64,000 nt of DNA. Origin: JBEKTY01 sp049515555 (GTDB taxonomy: Bacteria > Planctomycetota > Planctomycetia > Pirellulales > Thermoguttaceae). The notes beneath the pieces were generated by a model. The model was not told the DNA's origin and made no database searches. It saw nothing but the letters and a program-made list of their open reading frames with translations. Where the stretch lies: NCBI GenBank assembly GCA_049515555.1, contig JBEKTY010000005.1:1-64000 (forward strand), written 5' to 3'. The position numbers and the translations under genes were made by a program. Shown piece by piece: positions 59,737-64,000 of this stretch. Every line of letters begins with the position of its first letter. Position 1 is the first letter of the stretch.

Positions 59737-62700
59737 CTACGCCCCGCCGGCGCGGAGGGGGGCCTTGACGAGCCAGCGGAAATTCTCCGCCCCCAGCAAC
59801 TCCTCGACGCGGGAGCGCATCTCCGGACTGGCGGCCACCCGGAACTCGTCCGCGCGGCAGGCCACCCGGGTCCCGTCGGCCAGGCACACGCTCAGCTCCA
59901 GGGGGCAGCCGCCCGGGTAGCCGCGGAGGATCTCGTGCAGCATTTCGAGTTTCCGCAGGCCGTGTGCCTCTTCGGACACGCGGACGCGGACGCCGCGGGT
60001 GTAGCGCGAGGCCAGGTCTTCCAGCGGAATCAGCTCGTTGACGATCAGGTTGGCCTCTTCGCTGCCGGGCCGCTTATCGACCGCGCCGCGGAGGATGCGG
60101 ATGGCGTCGGGCTGGAGCAGCGGGCCGAATTGGGCCAGCGGCTCGGGCCACAAGATGCAGCGCAGGATGCCGGCCGTGTCCTCCAGATCGAAGGTGGCGT
60201 AGCGGCTGGGGCTGCCCGGCTTGGGGTTCTTCGTGTGCGCGAACTTCAGGGCCGAGATCATGCCGCCCAGCATGACCTCGGTGCGGTGCTTCAAGGCGCC
60301 GGCCTCGGCCGTGGTGTGCGAGCAGTAGGCGGCCAGCGTCTTTTCATGCTCGGCCAGGGGGTGGCTGGACATGTAGAAGCCCAGCGATTCCTTCTCTTTG
60401 GCCAGCCGGTCGCGCTCGTCCCACTCGGGCATGTCGGGCAGGTCCTTGGCCGCGGCGCCCGGCGACTCGTCCTCCTCGTCGCCGAAGAGGCCTTTTTGCC
60501 CGCTACGGCGGTCGGCGGCGGCGGACGACCCGGTCTGCAAGGCCCGATCGATGGCCGCGAACCACTGGGCCCGGTTCCCACCCAGGCCGTCCAGGGCCCC
60601 GCACTTTACCAGCGACTCGATGGCCGTGCGATTGACCGTGCCGGGGTCCAGCCGGCAGCAGAAATCGAACAGGCTGCGGAAGGGACCGCCCGACTGCCGG
60701 GCCCTGACGATGGCCGCGGCCGCCGAAGAGCCGCAGCCCTTGATCGCCGAGAGGGCGAACAGGATCTGGCCCTCGGCCACGACGAAATCCACCTCCGAGC
60801 GGTTCACTGCCGGCGGGAGCACCGCGATGCCCATCCGCTGGCAGTCCTCGAAGTGCTCGACCAGCGAGTCCTTTTTCCTGAAATTGCGGGCGGGAATATC
60901 GCTGGAGAGCAGGGCCGCCATGAACTCCACCGGATAATGGGCCTTCAGGTAGGCCGTCATGTAGGCGATCAGGGCGTAGGCCGTGCTGTGGCTCTTGTTG
61001 AAGCCATAACCGGCGAACTTCTCGATCAGGCCGAAGACCTCCGCCGCCGCCCCCTTGACCATGCCCTGCCCCACGGCCCCTTCGACGAACTCCTCGCGGT
61101 ACTTGGCGATCGTCTCGAGCTTCTTCTTGCTGATGGCCTTGATGCAGCTATAGGCGTCGGCCAGCTCGATGCCGCCCAGCCGGTTGAGGATCCGCATCAC
61201 CTGTTCCTGGTAGATCATTACGCCGTGGGTCTCCTCCAGGATTTCCTTCAGGACGGGGTGCTTGTACTCGGCCTGCTGGCGGCCGTGCTTCACCTGGATG
61301 TAATCCTCGACCATGCCGCCCTCCAACGGGCCGGGCCGGTACAGGGCGTTGACGGCGATGATGTCGCGGAAGTGGTCGGGCTTCATCCGTTGCAAGAGGT
61401 CGCGGATGCCGCCGCTTTCGAGCTGGAACACGCCCTTGGTCTCGCCGCGGCACAACAAGGCAAAGGTCTGGGCATCGTCCAGCGGGAACTGGTAGGGATC
61501 GACCCGTCGGCCCGTGCTCCGCTCGATCAGCTCGATGGCCTTCGAGAGGATCGTCAGGTTGCGCAGGCCGAGGAAGTCCATTTTCAGCAGCCCGATCCGC
61601 TCGACGTCGCCCATGGCCCACTGGGTGATGATCTCTTCCTTGTTCTGCACGTGCTGCAGGGGGACGTACTCGGTCAGCGGGCGGTCGGCGATGACCACGG
61701 CGGCGGCGTGGGTGCCGACGTTGCGGGCCAGGCCCTCGACTTTCATGGCCAGGGTCAGCAGCTCGCGGGCCTCGGGGTCGGCTTCGTAGAGCCGCCGCAG
61801 GTCGTCGCTTTTGGCCAGCGCGGCGGGGAGGGTGATCTTCAGCTCGTCGGGGACCATGGCCACCACGGCGTCGACGCGGGGGATGGGCAGGCCCAGGGCC
61901 CGCCCCACGTCGCGGATCGCCGCCCGCGCCGCCAGTGTGCCGAACGTGCCGATCTGCGCCACGTTGGCCGTGCCGTACTTGTCCTTCACGTACTGAATCA
62001 CTTCGCCGCGGCGCTGCTGGCAGAAGTCGATGTCGATATCCGGCGCTTCCCGCCGGCTCTCGTCCAGGAAGCGCTCGAAGAGCAAGTCGAAGTCCAGCGG
62101 GCAGACGTGGCTGAGGAACAAGGCGTAGGTCACCAGCGAGCCCACGCCCGAGCCGCGGGCCGTGGCCGGGATGCCCTGCTCGCGGGCAAAACGCACAAAG
62201 TCCCACACGATCAGAAAATAGTTGGCAAACCCCAGCTTCTCGATCACCGCCAGCTCGCGATCCAGCCGGCTCATGACTTCCGGGGCGAGCTGCCCGGCGG
62301 ACAAGCGCTGGGGATTGCCGGCATAGCGCTCGGCCAGGCCCTTCAGGCACAGCTCCCGCAGAAACTCCTCGGAGGTCTTCCCCTCCGGCGGCGTGGCCAC
62401 GGGGAAGTGCCGCCGGCCCAGCTCGATCTCGATGTGCACGGAGTCGGCGATCTGCTGCGCGCGGCGGAGGGCCTCTTCCCGGCCGGGCAGGGCGGCCTGC
62501 ATCTCGGCCGCACTCCGCAGGAAGAACTCGTTGCTCTCCATCCGCATGCGGTTGGCGTCGGTGCGGAACTTGCCCGTGTTGATGCACAGCAGGATGTCCT
62601 GCGCCTCGGCGTCCTCGCGGAGCACGTAGTGCACGTCGCTGGTGGCCACCAGGGGCAGGCCCAGACAATTGGCCAGGTCGACCGCCGCCTCCATCGCCAC

Positions 62701-63270
62701 CCGCTGCGGCTCCAGGCCGTTGTACTGAATCTCGATGAAATAGCGGTCGCCGAAGAGCTGGCGATACCACTCGGCGGTCTCGCGGGCCTTGGCCAGCCCG
62801 GCCGCATTGCCGCTGAGCAAGTAGCGGTTCAGCTCGCTGGAAAGGCAGCCGCTCAGGCAGACGAGGCCCTGGCTGTGGGCGGCCAGCAGCTCCTTGTCGA
62901 TCCGCGGCCGGAAATAAAACCCCTCCAGAAACGCCAGTGAGGAGAGCCGCAGCAGGTTCTTAAAGCCGGCACAATCGCGGGCCAGCAGCGTAATGTGGAA
63001 ACTGGCCTCCTTCACGCCGGCGGCCGACTCCTTGTGGAACCGGCTCCCTGGGGCGATGTAAGCCTCCAGGCCCAGAATCGGGTTGATGCCCAGGTCCTTG
63101 GCCGTCTTGTAGAAGCTCAGCGCGCCGTGCAGGTTGCCGTGATCCGTCAGCGCCAGGGCGTTCATGCCCAGTTCTTTGGCCCGGCGGAGCAGGCCGGGAA
63201 TCGTGCCCGCCCCGTCCAGAAGGCTGTAATGGCTATGGCAATGAAGATGGGCAAACGGCGGCGGGCTCAT
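59737..63270 (-). CDS. dnaE: DNA polymerase III alpha subunit
   Basis: 1177 residues. GGAAGGA precedes ATG 63270. Domain order: PHP (HLHCHSHYSLLDGAG at residues 8-22, LTDHGNLHGALSFY, GLEAYI), then palm/fingers with the catalytic EAPDIDIDFC and KMDFLGLRNLT (third Asp), thumb, beta-clamp-binding and OB-fold C-terminus. It is the replicative polymerase. The PHP metal ligands I can check are present, so an intrinsic nuclease activity in this domain is plausible. It is longer than the 1160-residue E. coli enzyme by a small amount. Confidence 0.95.
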   Translation of the reverse strand: MSPPPFAHLHCHSHYSLLDGAGTIPGLLRRAKELGMNALALTDHGNLHGALSFYKTAKDLGINPILGLEAYIAPGSRFHKESAAGVKEASFHITLLARDCAGFKNLLRLSSLAFLEGFYFRPRIDKELLAAHSQGLVCLSGCLSSELNRYLLSGNAAGLAKARETAEWYRQLFGDRYFIEIQYNGLEPQRVAMEAAVDLANCLGLPLVATSDVHYVLREDAEAQDILLCINTGKFRTDANRMRMESNEFFLRSAAEMQAALPGREEALRRAQQIADSVHIEIELGRRHFPVATPPEGKTSEEFLRELCLKGLAERYAGNPQRLSAGQLAPEVMSRLDRELAVIEKLGFANYFLIVWDFVRFAREQGIPATARGSGVGSLVTYALFLSHVCPLDFDLLFERFLDESRREAPDIDIDFCQQRRGEVIQYVKDKYGTANVAQIGTFGTLAARAAIRDVGRALGLPIPRVDAVVAMVPDELKITLPAALAKSDDLRRLYEADPEARELLTLAMKVEGLARNVGTHAAAVVIADRPLTEYVPLQHVQNKEEIITQWAMGDVERIGLLKMDFLGLRNLTILSKAIELIERSTGRRVDPYQFPLDDAQTFALLCRGETKGVFQLESGGIRDLLQRMKPDHFRDIIAVNALYRPGPLEGGMVEDYIQVKHGRQQAEYKHPVLKEILEETHGVMIYQEQVMRILNRLGGIELADAYSCIKAISKKKLETIAKYREEFVEGAVGQGMVKGAAAEVFGLIEKFAGYGFNKSHSTAYALIAYMTAYLKAHYPVEFMAALLSSDIPARNFRKKDSLVEHFEDCQRMGIAVLPPAVNRSEVDFVVAEGQILFALSAIKGCGSSAAAAIVRARQSGGPFRSLFDFCCRLDPGTVNRTAIESLVKCGALDGLGGNRAQWFAAIDRALQTGSSAAADRRSGQKGLFGDEEDESPGAAAKDLPDMPEWDERDRLAKEKESLGFYMSSHPLAEHEKTLAAYCSHTTAEAGALKHRTEVMLGGMISALKFAHTKNPKPGSPSRYATFDLEDTAGILRCILWPEPLAQFGPLLQPDAIRILRGAVDKRPGSEEANLIVNELIPLEDLASRYTRGVRVRVSEEAHGLRKLEMLHEILRGYPGGCPLELSVCLADGTRVACRADEFRVAASPEMRSRVEELLGAENFRWLVKAPLRAGGA

Positions 63271-63311
63271 CGGGTCCTTCCTGGGCAACATTCACTCTGC
63301 GGGCTCGCATT

Positions 63312-63376
63312 GGGTGCCACTGCTGGCTTGTCCAGCAGTGCTTGCCACACTGCTGGACAAGCCAGCAGTGGCACCC
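63312..63376. repeat. Perfect 29-bp inverted repeat
   Basis: Arms 63312-63340 and 63348-63376 are perfect reverse complements with a 7-nt spacer (GGGTGCCACTGCTGG and complement). A half-copy is at 44407-44428. It lies in the dnaE upstream region; nothing else is seen in 63377-63617. Confidence 0.85.
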
Positions 63377-63617
63377 GGCGCCAACTTATTTGCTGACGCG
63401 GCCTTACTTGATCTTCCTTGATTATCGGGTCCCGTTTCGTTTGTGGAAAGGGCCCTGACGGGGCGTTTACAGAATACCTGATTGGTCGCGAGAACCGGAA
63501 AGGCGGGGGGCGCAAAAAATCTTTCGCCAACCTTTTCAAGCCAGTCTTTTGCAACCTCTGCGGGGCGTGGGTACACTAACGACTATCCGCTTTTCCCTCC
63601 GGCAGATGGAGCTCTAC

Positions 63618-64000
63618 ATGCGTATTGTCGTACCGATCCTGGCATTGGCGAGTGGTATTGCGGCCGGGCCGGCCGCTTGTGCGAAAAACAACGCGCCGGA
63701 GTGGGCCAAGCCGGGGGTCTATGTGTACCGAATCAGCACCCCGGACGAGGCGATGTCCCTCGACAAAATTCAAGCCGGACTGAAGATCACCGCCCATCTG
63801 CTGGACGGCAGCGTGCGGCAGATTCCGATCATCAACGGGATCATTGGCCACGACCATCCCGGCATGTGCAACTGGGATGGCCTCTGGCCCTACTGGAACC
63901 GCGTGACCTATCGCGCCGGCGATTGGAACCGGCTTTCAGCGTTCATGCGGCAAGCCCGGGATGGCTCGAATGCCTATCCGAGCTTCCACGTCAATCTGAC
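63618..64000 (+). CDS. N-terminus of a secreted protein (runs off window)
   Basis: 127 codons are present and the frame stays open to the end. GGAG 6 nt before ATG 63618 supports the start (in-frame ATG 63606 also exists). Signal peptide MRIVVPILALASGIAAG...ACA. The mature part reads PEWAKPGVYVYRIST, IPIINGIIGHDHPG, CNWDGLWPYWNRVTYRAGDW and NAYPSFHVNL. The Trp-rich style suggests a glycoside hydrolase or related secreted enzyme, but the visible part is not enough. Confidence 0.65.
   Translation, partial: MRIVVPILALASGIAAGPAACAKNNAPEWAKPGVYVYRISTPDEAMSLDKIQAGLKITAHLLDGSVRQIPIINGIIGHDHPGMCNWDGLWPYWNRVTYRAGDWNRLSAFMRQARDGSNAYPSFHVNL

Noticed and set aside
59935..62940. 1001-residue plus-strand ORF
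   Set aside because: Antisense shadow of dnaE, same reasoning.

Overview
The window looks like the chromosome of an uncultured or little-studied planctomycete of the Pirellulales type. The signs are a prepilin-type DUF1559 protein, a cobalamin-dependent ribonucleotide reductase with a low-complexity linker before a Cys-rich tail, a phosphate-selective-porin-like outer membrane protein, a 34-cysteine secreted protein, Tat-exported Gfo/Idh/MocA oxidoreductases, DUF6807 and GH2 catabolic genes, TPR lipoproteins, high GC, and intergenic regions full of palindromic repeat families. No rRNA, tRNA or CRISPR array was seen.

Layout. 0-13.7 kb: a small unknown protein between two hairpin repeats, then mostly minus-strand metabolic genes (HEAT-repeat protein, Tat oxidoreductase, short-chain dehydrogenase, zinc alcohol dehydrogenase), an anti-sigma partner-switch pair, motA/motB, an amino-acid permease and cstA. 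14-18 kb: trxB and asnS separated by a clear terminator, a conserved hypothetical gene and a frame-disrupted secreted fibronectin-like gene. 18-27 kb: carbohydrate-related exported enzymes (DUF6807, GH2, an unknown 518-residue protein), DUF2330, and a more AT-rich block of small membrane proteins. 27.5-32.3 kb: an RND pump and its membrane fusion protein.

32.3-37.9 kb is the most important region. It is a complete 5,630-bp transposon with 27-bp terminal inverted repeats (26/27 matching) and a perfect 8-bp target duplication (AACATCAA). It carries an IS1595-family transposase interrupted by one amber codon, a type IIG restriction-modification enzyme, two overlapping small genes, a helix-turn-helix protein with an apparently leaderless promoter, a small HNH protein preceded by a predicted structured RNA, and one unknown gene. 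It inserted exactly at the start codon of the efflux fusion-protein gene and now separates it from the divergent TolC genes.

38.3-46 kb: three TolC paralogues, the Cys-rich protein and the porin. 46-53.8 kb: TPR proteins, a winged-helix protein and DUF1559. 53.8-64 kb: nrdJ, two RNA methyltransferases, a Mop-like molybdate-binding protein, dnaE and the start of a secreted protein.

A second theme is repeat-derived peptides in proteins. Four conserved genes (SDR, cstA, asnS and an RlmI-like methyltransferase) contain in-frame copies of the same palindromic repeats that fill the intergenic regions, always at positions where the protein family is expected to tolerate extra residues.
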